Origin: Methylomonas sp. ZR1 | GTDB taxonomy: Bacteria > Pseudomonadota > Gammaproteobacteria > Methylococcales > Methylomonadaceae | Assembly: GCF_013141865.1 (NCBI RefSeq) | Contig: NZ_RCST01000001.1 | Coordinates: 2,976,001-3,040,000 of the forward strand | Direction of reading: 5' to 3' | DNA: 64,000 nt | Shown here: positions 33,331-41,450 of the stretch, piece by piece | Layout: each line of letters starts with the position of its first letter | How positions within the stretch are numbered: position 1 is the first letter of the stretch | The notes under the pieces: generated by a model | What the model was told of the DNA's origin: nothing | The model's database searches: none | Seen by the model: the letters and a program-made list of their open reading frames with translations, nothing else | Position numbers and translations under genes: made by a program

Positions 33331-33924
33331 ATGCATATTACTGTCATTACAGCCACTGATTCCCAAATACCTCAGCCCTTACATGGCAAAAACCTGGCTC
33401 GTCTCGCACGCGAGTGCTTTGCCAATCATCAAATATTGACCATTGATTTTAAGGGCGTCCGCACAATTACCCAGGGATTCTGTCGGGAATTATTTTTTCC
33501 TCTGATTACTGAGTTTGGCGCCGATTTTTTGAAATCGAAACTCATGGTCATTAATTTGAATGACGCCAATGAAAAGCTGATGCAGTCTGCTTTTAAAAAC
33601 TTGGACGACTATTTCGACAAACTTTCAGAGGTCAATCACCAAGGGTGCGACGAAGAGGTTTTCGATATGAACCAAACCTGGCTGATCAAGGCCAGGGAAA
33701 TCGCGCGGGAAAATCCAGTATTGACGGAATTGGTGCTGGGAATTACGGATGACGCCATGCGAACAGCACTCGGTCATTTGTCTTTGGAGGACATTCAGTT
33801 TATCGCTCGCTCCAATTGGCTTTGCTTTACTCCACGGTTTTCCAGTCAGTTCCTGATGAACATCAATAAAGAACAGCCGCCGATAGTGGAAGCCATGCTT
33901 GGTTTAACCGGCTCAATCTGCTGA
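33331..33924 (+). CDS. DUF4325 (STAS-like) domain fused to an FlhD-like domain
   Basis: A 197-residue two-domain protein. Residues 1-110 match DUF4325, a STAS-like domain: LTIDFKGVRTITQGFCRELF followed by LITEFGADF and LMVINLNDANEKLM. Residues about 113-197 repeat the FlhD-like pattern of pair 1: MNQTWLIKAREIARENPVLT, VLGITDDAMRTALGHLSLED and QFIARSNW. I know of no standard FlhD with an N-terminal STAS-like domain. STAS domains usually sense nucleotides or bind switch-type kinases, so this may be a signal-responsive FlhD. Start at 33331 with AAGGAGAA six bases upstream. An FlhC-like gene follows 11 bp later. Confidence 0.75.
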   Translation: MHITVITATDSQIPQPLHGKNLARLARECFANHQILTIDFKGVRTITQGFCRELFFPLITEFGADFLKSKLMVINLNDANEKLMQSAFKNLDDYFDKLSEVNHQGCDEEVFDMNQTWLIKAREIARENPVLTELVLGITDDAMRTALGHLSLEDIQFIARSNWLCFTPRFSSQFLMNINKEQPPIVEAMLGLTGSIC

Positions 33925-33935
33925 GAGGGTGGTCT

Positions 33936-34403
33936 ATGCTGAAAAAATATCAACAGCAAACGTTAGCCATTGAACTGCTGAAACGCCATGCCAAGGTGAA
34001 AATCGTGCATCAAGTGACCGGCATTCCCATCAAGCCATTAAGACAAACCTATCGACAATTGCATGGACGTTCGCCCAGCCGAGGTTCAATCAAGTTTTCA
34101 ACACGCGGGTTGACTGGAAGTAGGCGCAAATATAAAGACGTTACGCTGTTTGCGGTTTGCTATCGGGCGGCTGCAAGTAAGTTGGTCGATGATCAAATTC
34201 AAACAGTGATAACCGCATTTGACGCCTATAAACATTCCTACCCATTCGGAAACCTCGATTTTTCAGCGGCATGGGTTGTGTCTGAGGACATCAAGGATAA
34301 AAAAGTGCAGGTCTCAACATGTCCACATTGTCGTGCCTGGGTACTGTTGAACGCAAGAGAAGATCTGGTTGAACGCTGTGGCGTATGTAACAACTCTTTG
34401 TAA
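33936..34403 (+). CDS. FlhC-like activator, pair 2
   Basis: A 155-residue protein, shorter than FlhC (about 190). It retains an FlhC-type N-terminal helix-turn-helix region (LAIELLKRHAKVKIVHQVTG, then LRQTYRQLHGRSPSRG) and the C-terminal four-cysteine zinc site CPHCRAWVLLN plus CGVCNNSL. The middle, where FlhC contacts FlhD, is shorter. It follows the DUF4325-FlhD fusion by 11 bp with a GAGGGTGG ribosome-binding site, so the two should form a second FlhDC-like complex that could cross-react or compete with pair 1. Confidence 0.72.
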   Translation: MLKKYQQQTLAIELLKRHAKVKIVHQVTGIPIKPLRQTYRQLHGRSPSRGSIKFSTRGLTGSRRKYKDVTLFAVCYRAAASKLVDDQIQTVITAFDAYKHSYPFGNLDFSAAWVVSEDIKDKKVQVSTCPHCRAWVLLNAREDLVERCGVCNNSL

Positions 34404-34415
34404 TCAGGGTATCCA

Positions 34416-34640
34416 GTGAATATTGAATCCGAGCAAAATTCGACGGCAAAAGAAAAGGAATTCCTGAAAATTAACGACATGGTTGAAAAATTAGGTGTGA
34501 CTCGGACCCAATTTTGGCGAATGAGGAAGGCTGGCGATGTTCCACCTCCAGTAATTCGAAATCCACAAATGTGGCTTGCAAGCCAAATTAAAGAATTTTA
34601 TGAAAGGAGGGTAAAGAAAGAAGATGTCGGAACACTTTGA
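34416..34640 (+). CDS. AlpA/MerR-like helix-turn-helix protein (excisionase type)
   Basis: A 74-residue small DNA-binding protein starting with GTG. The central motif EFLKINDMVEKLGVTRTQFW then RMRKAGDVPPPV and MWLASQIKEFYERR is the AlpA pattern: a winged helix-turn-helix that picks an excision or integrase-control site. Such proteins are typical recombination directionality factors of integrative elements and lie near att sites, often next to a tRNA gene, as here (tRNA-Asn 160 bp away). No integrase is in the vicinity, so the element may be degraded. It ends the FlhDC-like operon, 12 bp after pair 2. Confidence 0.8.
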   Translation: MNIESEQNSTAKEKEFLKINDMVEKLGVTRTQFWRMRKAGDVPPPVIRNPQMWLASQIKEFYERRVKKEDVGTL

Positions 34641-34760
34641 TGCTTTAGAGATGCATTCAATCCTTGGTTGTCGTTGGGTGCCGTATGTTTTTCGATCAAG
34701 CACGAAATTTTTTTTCGGTTTTGAGTGAAAAACAAAGTGACCATAAAAGTGACCACGCAA

Positions 34761-34795
34761 TAAAAAAGGGCTTAGATATTTCTATCTAAGCCCTT
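34761..34795 (-). terminator. Rho-independent terminator of the tRNA cluster
   Basis: Stem AGGGCTTAGATA/TATCTAAGCCCT (34767-34794) with a 4-base loop; on the minus strand it is followed by six Ts. It lies directly after the 3' end of tRNA-Asn. Confidence 0.85.
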
Positions 34796-34803
34796 GATTT
34801 ATT

Positions 34804-34879
34804 TGGCTCCCCCGGACGGGCTCGAACCGCCGACCTAGTGATTAACAGTCACCCGCTCTACCGACTGAGCTACAGGGGA
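34804..34879 (-). tRNA. tRNA-Asn (anticodon GTT)
   Basis: On the minus strand the gene runs TCCCCTGTAGCTC to GGAGCCA with an encoded CCA. Anticodon stem GTGA/TCAC with loop CTGTTAA gives anticodon GTT. T-arm GGTTCGAGCC is present. The acceptor stem pairs 7 of 7 with one G-U. Confidence 0.97.
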
Positions 34880-34902
34880 TTAATTTCGGTAATTTACTCA
34901 AA

Positions 34903-34979
34903 TGGCGCGCCCGGAGAGATTCGAACTCCCGACCGCACGGTTCGTAGCCGTGTACTCTATCCAGCTGAGCTACGGGCGC
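34903..34979 (-). tRNA. tRNA-Arg (anticodon ACG)
   Basis: Acceptor stem GCGCCCG/CGGGCGC, encoded CCA, D-arm TAGCTCAGCTGGATAGAGT, anticodon stem CACGG/CCGTG with loop CTACGAA giving anticodon ACG (decodes CGN as ICG). T-loop TTCGAAT present. Confidence 0.97.
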
Positions 34980-35035
34980 TTATCTGAGCCGCTTATTGTC
35001 TTATTTTTGTTATTCTTTGTCAAACTTTAATTTAG

Positions 35036-35126
35036 TGGCGGAGAGAGAGGGATTCGAACCCTCGATGCGCTTTTGGCACATACTCCCTTAGCAGGGGAGC
35101 GCCTTCGGCCTCTCGGCCATCTCTCC
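35036..35126 (-). tRNA. tRNA-Ser (anticodon GCT)
   Basis: A 91-nt class II tRNA with a long variable arm. Acceptor GGAGAGA pairs with TCTCTCC, and CCA is encoded. Anticodon stem CTCCC/GGGAG with loop CTGCTAA gives GCT. It starts 10 bp after the csrA stop; csrA followed by tRNA-Ser and tRNA-Arg is a common gammaproteobacterial order. Confidence 0.97.
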
Positions 35127-35136
35127 TATAACTTAA

Positions 35137-35328
35137 TCAGCCTTCCGTACTCCCTGCTTCAGACTGCTCTTTCTTAATTCTCTCGTAGATTTCTTCCCTA
35201 TGAACAGATATATCTTTTGGTGCGTTTACGCCAATTCTAACTTGATTTCCTTTTACCCCGAGAACTGTAACAGTCACATCGTCACCAATCATCAAGGTCT
35301 CTCCTACTCTACGAGTCAAGATAAGCAT
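35137..35328 (-). CDS. csrA: Carbon storage regulator CsrA
   Basis: A 63-residue RNA-binding homodimer that represses or activates translation by binding GGA motifs in mRNA leaders. The sequence follows the family throughout: [20 protein letters not shown] at the start, [20 protein letters not shown] in the middle and HREEIYERI, which holds the RNA-contacting R and following helix. It lies directly upstream of the tRNA cluster. Ribosome-binding site AGGGAGAT. Function is from close family identity. Confidence 0.97.
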   Translation of the reverse strand: MLILTRRVGETLMIGDDVTVTVLGVKGNQVRIGVNAPKDISVHREEIYERIKKEQSEAGSTEG

Positions 35329-35489
35329 ACTATCTCCCTACACTATTAATGCGCTTTGTTACTGCAACATACTCGAACCGACGATTATATCCGTTTTTGA
35401 GAAAAAATAAAGATATATTTGCTAGCCATAAAGAAAAGCATACGAACAGCTAGGACGTCAGAATAAACAAATCCGTGCGTTTTTCTGAA

Positions 35490-35681
35490 CTATCCCTTAG
35501 ACAACCACTCATGGCGCATTGCATCCAGACTCTGCATCAACTCATCTAATGCTTTAACCGATTCCTTGTGTAGAGGATGAGCATGATTGTGAACCGGGTG
35601 CTTGGTGTCGTTCATTAGTTCATCAATGAAACGCTCTGCTTCCATAATATCTTGTGGAAGCGAATCTGATTTTTCGGCCAT
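35490..35681 (-). CDS. Small histidine-containing protein of unknown function
   Basis: A 63-residue protein starting MAEKSDSLPQDIMEAERFID with a His-rich centre (KHPVHNHAHPLHKES) and a C-terminal helix (VKALDELMQSLDAMRHEWLS). It might bind a metal through the HNHAHPLH stretch, but this is a guess. A TTG start four codons upstream (35693) is possible; neither start has a strong ribosome-binding site. It lies about 160 bp upstream of csrA in the same direction and could be cotranscribed with it. Confidence 0.6.
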   Translation of the reverse strand: MAEKSDSLPQDIMEAERFIDELMNDTKHPVHNHAHPLHKESVKALDELMQSLDAMRHEWLSKG

Positions 35682-35717
35682 CTGAAATAACAAACAGGTT
35701 TATGGTAATTGGCGCAT

Positions 35718-35896
35718 AAAAAAGCCCACGATTAAGTGGGCTTCGTCCGGTGTTATTTTTATGTTTTTTGGACGCCTGTTATCTGTGATAGCAGGTTAAT
35801 AGCTTGCGCTTTTATTATTGTTGTACCGTTACACGGTCGCATTCCCTCCCCCAATAGATACGAAGCTTTTCAGCTCGTATTGACCTAAGTCAAGGT
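35718..35896 (-). ncRNA. Putative small RNA (about 180 nt) with promoter and terminator
   Basis: A hairpin AAGCCCAC/GTGGGCTT (35722-35743) followed by six Ts on the minus strand forms a strong terminator with no gene before it. About 160 bp upstream is a near-consensus sigma-70 promoter. Between them are a TTGAC/GTCAA repeat and a hairpin GCT/AGC closed by a GAAA tetraloop inside ATACGA/TCGTAT (35858-35880). A 27-codon frame starts at ATG after GGGGGAGGGA, so a leader peptide is an alternative. No known family recognised. Confidence 0.55.
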
Positions 35897-35902
35897 GGGC
35901 GC

Positions 35903-35931
35903 ATTCTAGTGCACTTAAATCGCTTTGTCCA
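35903..35931 (-). promoter_or_regulatory. Sigma-70 promoter of the putative small RNA
   Basis: On the minus strand -35 TGGACA (35926-35931) and -10 TAGAAT (35903-35908) are separated by exactly 17 bp. Transcription would begin near 35896. Confidence 0.65.
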
Positions 35932-36347
35932 GAAAAAGTGCGACGATTTGTCGCAACCTTAAAACACCGACATGTCAGACTTTCGGCAATGGGCCAAACA
36001 GATGCGTTTTTACCGTTATCATTCTCCGCGCCGTCAGCTCCTGGCTGGTCGACCATTCGCGTTTCGATGAGTTATGGTTTCGCCAAAAATGCAACATAGC
36101 CTGAAACCGGCTTCCCAGCACTAAATCGACGCGAGATACCAATAATCCCTAAAGCCGGGTTATGATTTGCCGTCGAATCCCGGTATTAAGCAGAGTACAT
36201 ATTCGACTACACAAAGCCAGCGGGTTCCAATACTGGACTGAACGTCTGGATACTCGTCGCTTTAGCTTAATCCCCAGGATTCGTCATTCCAGAAAATGGC
36301 AGCCGCTAGACCGAGCAGCGAACTCGTTACAGCCGCTTGCTTTATAA

Positions 36348-36381
36348 ATCAACCTTTCAGCCGGGTGCCGGAAAGGTTGAT
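36348..36381. repeat. 11-bp perfect stem-loop in the gap before yjdM
   Basis: ATCAACCTTTC (36348-36358) pairs with GAAAGGTTGAT (36371-36381) around a GC-rich 12-base loop. No T-run follows, so termination is uncertain. The rest of 35932-36548 shows no supported gene. Confidence 0.6.
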
Positions 36382-36548
36382 AGCCAAACCTAAATGTAAA
36401 TCGGAATAGCTCGAAAATAGTGATCACTGCCTGTCGATGCTCTTGTCCCGGCTAGCATGATGGAGTTTATGATTTAGAGGATGCGGCTAATCTGGATTTT
36501 TTACATTAAACCTGCTGTCTCGCAGCTAATCAAAACAACGGAACAACC

Positions 36549-36890
36549 ATGAACGATTTACCTAACTGTCCAAAATGCGGCTCTGAATACACTTATAACG
36601 ACGGCACCATGAATATTTGCCCGGACTGCGCCCACGAATGGTCGAACGATGCCGCCGGTGACAGCGAAGAGGAGACGAAAGTAGTCAAGGACGCCAACGG
36701 CAACCTGCTGCAAGACGGCGATACCGTCACCGTGATTAAAGACCTGAAAGTGAAAGGCTCTTCACTCGTTGTCAAAGTCGGCACCCGAGTTAAAAACATC
36801 CGCCTGGTGGACGGCGACCACGACATCGACTGCAAAATCGACGGCATCGGCGCGATGAAGTTGAAATCGGAATTTGTGAAAAAAGTCTGA
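36549..36890 (+). CDS. yjdM: Zinc-ribbon protein YjdM (PhnA family)
   Basis: A 113-residue soluble protein. It starts with a zinc ribbon, [16 protein letters not shown] and [10 protein letters not shown] (two C-x2-C pairs), followed by the PhnA domain: [20 protein letters not shown] and [20 protein letters not shown]. It matches E. coli YjdM in length and order. Despite its old name PhnA it is not shown to degrade phosphonates. It appears to be a single-gene unit, with a MITE-like repeat directly downstream. Confidence 0.93.
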   Translation: MNDLPNCPKCGSEYTYNDGTMNICPDCAHEWSNDAAGDSEEETKVVKDANGNLLQDGDTVTVIKDLKVKGSSLVVKVGTRVKNIRLVDGDHDIDCKIDGIGAMKLKSEFVKKV

Positions 36891-36927
36891 TCCCAGCTAA
36901 TAATCGCAAAACGTGTGCAGCTCATTC

Positions 36928-37053
36928 ACCCGGCCCTAAATACCGTTCGCCTCAACGCCGTTGAAGATACAGAGTTTACCAAAGGCCGCACCAACCTCGG
37001 CTTCGACGAGCTCGGCCCAAACGGAATATCCGTGGTAAAAAGGGCCGGATTAC
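36928..37053. repeat. MITE-like dispersed repeat, copy 1
   Basis: About 126 bp bounded by ACCCGGCCCTAAATACC and a GGGCCGGAT-type end. It contains GGCTTCGACGAGCTCGGCCC and AACGGAATATCCGTG. The repeat at 53375-53489 has the same order of segments in reverse orientation. No coding capacity. Confidence 0.8.
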
Positions 37054-37246
37054 CAAGCCGATTGCCCCCTGCCACCCGCGACTCACAGACACCTGCCGAA
37101 GCGGCCTGAACCCGCTTCGGCATTTTGATATCCGGAGCCCCCCCCTCAACAACTAGGGGCTTCCAAACTGCTTCGCCGGCTCATTCCGCATTCCAGACAA
37201 CAGCCGGATTGAATACTTTCACATAATGGGTGCTATCATATAGCCC

Positions 37247-37311
37247 GTGCAACGCTGCACCTTCTGCTCCCTTCAACAACGACGTTGAAAATAGGCTGAT
37301 CAACTTCAGCC
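37247..37311 (+). promoter_or_regulatory. Nitrate-leader RNA with two ANTAR-type hexaloop hairpins
   Basis: Hairpin 1: GTGC-AACGCT-GCAC (37247-37260). Hairpin 2: TTCAAC-AACGAC-GTTGAA (37272-37289), 11 nt later. Both have six-base loops with A at position 1 and G at position 4, the pattern bound by ANTAR-domain antiterminators such as NasR/NasT in nitrate-assimilation leaders. A third stem GGCTGA/TCAGCC follows (37294-37311). The 3' side of hairpin 2 (GTTGA) can alternatively pair with TCAAC at 37300-37304. It lies about 180 bp before narK. Confidence 0.65.
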
Positions 37312-37493
37312 AAGCTGTTTATTCGTCTGTTGTGCCTTGCCTTCGCTCGTTTCAGGACACCCACACTTCATGAGTAAATAAGCCCTTTTCAAGGGGAGCA
37401 ATAGCTTGTACATACAAGCTACTTGATACGAATTTCCGACGCTCGATCCGGCCAGCGGAATTCATTTTATCCTCCACTTTTCAAAGGTAAGTT

Positions 37494-38969
37494 ATGTCCT
37501 CGAGCAAACTCAATCTTTTTAGCTTTACCGGCAAAATGCAGATTTTGCACATGAGCTGGCTGGCGTTTTTCATCAGCTTTGTGGTGTGGTTCAACCATGC
37601 ACCGCTGATGTTGGCGATTGCCGAGAGCCTTAAACTCAGCCAAGCCGAAATTAAAACCATCCTGATATTAAACGTGGCATTGACCATCCCTTCGCGGATT
37701 GCCATCGGCATTTTAGTGGATAAATTTGGCCCCAAACGCACCTACTCAAGCTTGTTGGCGATCAGCAGCATTCCCTGTTTCATGTTTGCCGCCGCCGCCG
37801 ACTTTCAGCAATTGGCCCTGGCGAGATTTTTAATGGGTTTTGTCGGCGCCGGCTTTGTCATCGGAATCCGGATGGTAGGCGAATGGTTCCCGGCCAGACA
37901 ACTGGGTGTTGCCGAAGGCATCTACGGCGGCTGGGGCAATTTCGGCTCGGCGGCTGCCGCCATCGCCCTACCGTCATTGGCCTTGGCATTCGGCGGCGAA
38001 AACGGTTGGCGTTATGCGATTGCCTGCACCGGTATCATCGCTTTGCTTTATTCGGTGATTTATTTTTTCAGCGTCAGCGATACGCCTAAAGGTTCGACGT
38101 ATTTCAAACCCAAGAAAGCCGGCGCCATGGAAGTCACCAGCATCTGGGATCTGTTCTTCTACATCCTGATGACCATTCCCTTGTATGCAGCGTTAAGTTT
38201 GCTGACCTGGAAACTGTCGCCGACCGGCATGCAGCTGTTATCCGGTGACACTACCATCGGCCTTTACATCGGGATTTGGCTATTGTTTCTCTACAACTTG
38301 TACAAAATCGTGCACGTTAATCAAGAACATCTCACCCAACCTATTGAACCGATACACCAATACAAGTTTAAGCAGGTCGCCATTCTGGATCTAGCATACC
38401 TGGTGACCTTCGGCTCCGAACTCGCCGTCGTGTCGATGCTGCCGCTGTTTTTCCACGAAACCTTCAAACAGACCGGCATTACCCCGGTGCAAGCGGGCTT
38501 ATTGGCATCCAGCTTCGCGTTCATGAACCTGGTCGCCCGGCCTGGCGGCGGCTGGCTGAGCGATAAATACGGGCGAAAATTGTCGTTGAGCGTGTGTGTG
38601 ATCGGTTGCGCATTGGGCTATGCCGCCATGTCGCAAATCAATTCGGCATGGCCGATTGCCCTGGCGTTTGCCGTGACCTTCTTATGTTCATTTTTCGTCC
38701 AGGCCGGATGCGGCGCCGTCTACGCGATGGTGCCCTTGATCAAGCGCCGCATGACCGGGCAAATCGCCGGCATGGTCGGCGCTTACGGTAATGTGGGCGG
38801 CGTCACCTTTCTAACAGTCTTGTCGTTCGTCACACCGGAAGCCTTTTTTCTGACCATCGCCGGTACTGCTGTCGTAGTTGCGCTGGCGGTGCAATTTATC
38901 GAGGAACCCGCCGGCCACATGGCCGAAGTGATGGAAGACGGCAGCGTGGCCATGATCGAAGTGGTTTAA
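37494..38969 (+). CDS. narK: NarK-type nitrate/nitrite MFS transporter
   Basis: A 491-residue major-facilitator protein with 12 predicted membrane segments. The nitrate signature regions are present: [20 protein letters not shown] in the first half (the nitrate-signature glycine stretch) and [17 protein letters not shown] in the second. [18 protein letters not shown] is the MFS loop. A 90-residue insertion in the middle (around KVSYF-like loop, residues 195-280) adds two hydrophobic segments. It imports nitrate for assimilation or exchanges nitrite. It starts a three-gene set with a small protein and a phosphatase/kinase and follows an ANTAR-type leader. Confidence 0.92.
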   Translation: MSSSKLNLFSFTGKMQILHMSWLAFFISFVVWFNHAPLMLAIAESLKLSQAEIKTILILNVALTIPSRIAIGILVDKFGPKRTYSSLLAISSIPCFMFAAAADFQQLALARFLMGFVGAGFVIGIRMVGEWFPARQLGVAEGIYGGWGNFGSAAAAIALPSLALAFGGENGWRYAIACTGIIALLYSVIYFFSVSDTPKGSTYFKPKKAGAMEVTSIWDLFFYILMTIPLYAALSLLTWKLSPTGMQLLSGDTTIGLYIGIWLLFLYNLYKIVHVNQEHLTQPIEPIHQYKFKQVAILDLAYLVTFGSELAVVSMLPLFFHETFKQTGITPVQAGLLASSFAFMNLVARPGGGWLSDKYGRKLSLSVCVIGCALGYAAMSQINSAWPIALAFAVTFLCSFFVQAGCGAVYAMVPLIKRRMTGQIAGMVGAYGNVGGVTFLTVLSFVTPEAFFLTIAGTAVVVALAVQFIEEPAGHMAEVMEDGSVAMIEVV

Positions 38970-39047
38970 CCGGCAAAGCATCCCGGCGTCATCCGCCGAA
39001 GTATCGTTTTAGTAATTTTTAATATTGAGTTATTTAGAGGAATACCC

Positions 39048-39347
39048 ATGATCGAAGCATTATTAGCCGTCCTAGCCTTGACTTTAATCGTTTGCTGGCG
39101 TTGCGCTTGCCAGGCATCAGATAGCGAACGCCACGCAGCGCAACAACTCCCCCAATCCAAAAGCCACCCTTTTTTGCCGGAAGACGCCATTCTGAGGCGG
39201 CATGTCATTTCCCTGGTCCACCACGAAATCGAAGCCACCCTGCCTCCTCGCCCCAGCGACTCGGTGTTACTGCGCCATCACCAAGCTTTGCTGATGACTA
39301 AACTGGAGCAGCGCCTGGCGGAATTGCGCCATTACCGCACCTGCTAA
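39048..39347 (+). CDS. Small membrane-anchored protein of the narK locus
   Basis: A 99-residue protein with one N-terminal membrane segment (IEALLAVLALTLIVCWRCAC) and a cytoplasmic or periplasmic remainder that is helical and charged (ILRRHVISLVHHEIEATLPP, then MTKLEQRLAELRHYRTC). Ribosome-binding site AGAGGAA. It is sandwiched between narK and the PP2C/kinase gene with short gaps, so it probably belongs to nitrate uptake control. I do not recognise the family. Confidence 0.7.
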   Translation: MIEALLAVLALTLIVCWRCACQASDSERHAAQQLPQSKSHPFLPEDAILRRHVISLVHHEIEATLPPRPSDSVLLRHHQALLMTKLEQRLAELRHYRTC

Positions 39348-39375
39348 GCCGCGCAACATCCGTTATCCGCAGACT

Positions 39376-41103
39376 ATGGGCAAAACCTTATCAGTCAAGC
39401 TCGGTTCGCACAGCGACAAAGGTGTGAAACCCGAAAACGAAGATTGCTGGGGGGCTGTCGTCCCCGAGGAACCGCAACTCACCCTAAAAGGCATCGTGGC
39501 GGGCATTGCGGACGGCATGAGCGGCAGTGAAGCCGGCAAGGAAGCCAGCCATTGCTGCATTACCGCGTTTTTGGAAGATTATTACAGCACGCCGGATTCC
39601 TGGTCGGTAGCCAAGGCCGGACAAAAAATCCTCTCTGCCACCAACTCCTGGCTGCACAGCCAGGGACAAATCCGCTATGCCTCGGTTAAAGGCATGGTGA
39701 GCACGCTCAGTGTGCTGGTACTTAAATCCAACACCGCCCATATTCTGCACGTCGGCGATTCGCGGATTTATTTATGGCGACAACATGCGCTGGAGCAACT
39801 CACGCGCGACCACAGACTTTGGGTGTCCAACGACAAAAGCTATCTGAATCGGGCGATGGGTATCGAACCGCATTTGGAGGTGGATTACAAATCGCTGACC
39901 GTCGAAAAAAACGACTTGTTCATAATGACTTCGGACGGGCTCCACGATTTTATTAGCGAACACCACCTAAAAAACCTGCTATTGCAGGGTTCCGACCTAC
40001 AAGCCCTTGCCGAAGCCTTGGTAACAACCGCCTTGGCTAACGGCAGCGACGACAATGTGACCTGCCAACTGGTTTGCATCGACGACTTGCCGCAACTGCG
40101 CGAAGACGAGATATTGCGCCACCATGGGCACTTGCCCTTCCCGCCGCCGCTGTTACCCGGCATGCTGCTGGATGGCTACCGGATCGAAGCGGAATTGCAT
40201 GCCAGCAAACGCACGCAAATTTACCAAGCCTTCGATACGCTGCATAACCGCCGGGTGATTTTGAAAACGCCATCGGTGCTGTATAACGACGACACCCATT
40301 ATATCGAGCATTTTTTGCACGAAGAATGGGCCGGCAAACGCCTTAACCATCCCAACGTCTTGACGGTGCTCGAATCCGACCGTGCTAAAAGCTGTCTTTA
40401 CTATGTAACCGAATTTATCGAGGGGCAAACCTTAAGAGAATGGATCACTCAGAACCCCAAGCCGGAGATCAAGCGGGTTCGCGCCCTGATCGAACAAATC
40501 GCCAAAGGGCTACGCGCCTTTCATCGCATGGAAATGCTGCATCAGGATTTGAAGCCGGAAAATATCATGATTGACAACAGCGGCACGGTGAAGATCATCG
40601 ATTTCGGTTCGGTGAAAATCGCCGGCATCGCCGAAATCACCCCGCTTGACCGGCATCAGACCGAGAATATTCTCGGCACACTGAACTACACCGCGCCGGA
40701 GTATCACCTGGGGCAAACCGGCACAGTGAAATCGGATTTGTTCTCGTTGGGCGTCATCTGTTACGAAATGCTCAACGGCAGCCTGCCATTCGCCAACATG
40801 CCGGAAAAACCCAGTCGCCACAATCTCGAGCGCCTGGTTTACATCCCCAGCATCCGCCGCAACGAAATGGTGCCGATCTGGATAGACGGCGCCCTGAAAA
40901 AGGCCACGTCCGTTTCACCACGATCCCGCTACGACGAATTGTCCGAATTCCTGCACGACCTATCCACCCCCAACCCGCAATTCCTCAAAGCGGAAGACAA
41001 GATTCCGCTTATAGAACGCAATCCTTTGTTGTTCTGGAAAAGCGCGACAGCGCTGTTCTTTCTGATCAGCGTGGTTTTACTGTTCTTGCTGAGCCGGAAA
41101 TAA
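39376..41103 (+). CDS. Bifunctional PP2C phosphatase / Ser-Thr protein kinase, membrane-anchored
   Basis: A 575-residue fusion. Residues 1-240 are a PP2C phosphatase: GVKPENEDCWG, GIADGMSGSEAGKEAS (metal Asp), HVGDSRIYLW and TSDGLHDF, with GSDDNVTCQLV at the end. Residues about 270-540 are a Hanks-type kinase: LHQDLKPENIMI catalytic loop (HQD rather than HRD), KIIDFGSVKIAG (DFG), and NYTAPEYHLGQTGT (APE). The glycine loop is degenerate but VILKTPS provides the ATP lysine. The protein ends in a single membrane segment (ATALFFLISVVLLFLLSR). Such fusions lie next to narK/nirBD in several proteobacteria and probably tune nitrate transport or assimilation; the target is not known. Confidence 0.9.
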   Translation: MGKTLSVKLGSHSDKGVKPENEDCWGAVVPEEPQLTLKGIVAGIADGMSGSEAGKEASHCCITAFLEDYYSTPDSWSVAKAGQKILSATNSWLHSQGQIRYASVKGMVSTLSVLVLKSNTAHILHVGDSRIYLWRQHALEQLTRDHRLWVSNDKSYLNRAMGIEPHLEVDYKSLTVEKNDLFIMTSDGLHDFISEHHLKNLLLQGSDLQALAEALVTTALANGSDDNVTCQLVCIDDLPQLREDEILRHHGHLPFPPPLLPGMLLDGYRIEAELHASKRTQIYQAFDTLHNRRVILKTPSVLYNDDTHYIEHFLHEEWAGKRLNHPNVLTVLESDRAKSCLYYVTEFIEGQTLREWITQNPKPEIKRVRALIEQIAKGLRAFHRMEMLHQDLKPENIMIDNSGTVKIIDFGSVKIAGIAEITPLDRHQTENILGTLNYTAPEYHLGQTGTVKSDLFSLGVICYEMLNGSLPFANMPEKPSRHNLERLVYIPSIRRNEMVPIWIDGALKKATSVSPRSRYDELSEFLHDLSTPNPQFLKAEDKIPLIERNPLLFWKSATALFFLISVVLLFLLSRK

Positions 41104-41450
41104 GGGCGTGGACAAAAAACTTGGGATGAATGAACGGCTGGCAATTGGTGTGCATGTCTTGATCCATCCCTGCTGCCTTTTTGTGCCACAACAGGATGGT
41201 TGAGACGAATGGGAACTGGGGATTATGGGATTTTTACAGTGCGTTGAGTGTTGAATTCCTCCCCGTTTCTGACAGATAAAATTTACTTTGCGGCGACGGG
41301 AAAAGACAAAAAATCTGACAGTCAAAATCTAGATACTGTTAGCTTGCTTAATCGCACATTTCAAAGCCATCGTCCTCCATGCGCATCGCCAAACGGCACG
41401 GGCTTGACATAAAACCCCTACCTGATAAAGTCAGTGGCACATCAATAGGC

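Noticed and set aside
32411..34403. Calling these genes flhDC, master regulators of flagella
   Set aside because: Sequence divergence, duplication, the DUF4325 fusion and the AlpA neighbour point to element-type homologues; no flagellar genes are in the window.
34416..34879. Integration of an element into the 3' end of tRNA-Asn
   Set aside because: The tRNA is followed directly by its own terminator, no direct repeat of the tRNA end was found and no integrase is present, so an att site cannot be supported.
35829..36056. A 75-codon minus-strand frame
   Set aside because: Its start lies upstream of the good promoter at 35903-35931 and the frame has no ribosome-binding site; the small-RNA reading fits better.
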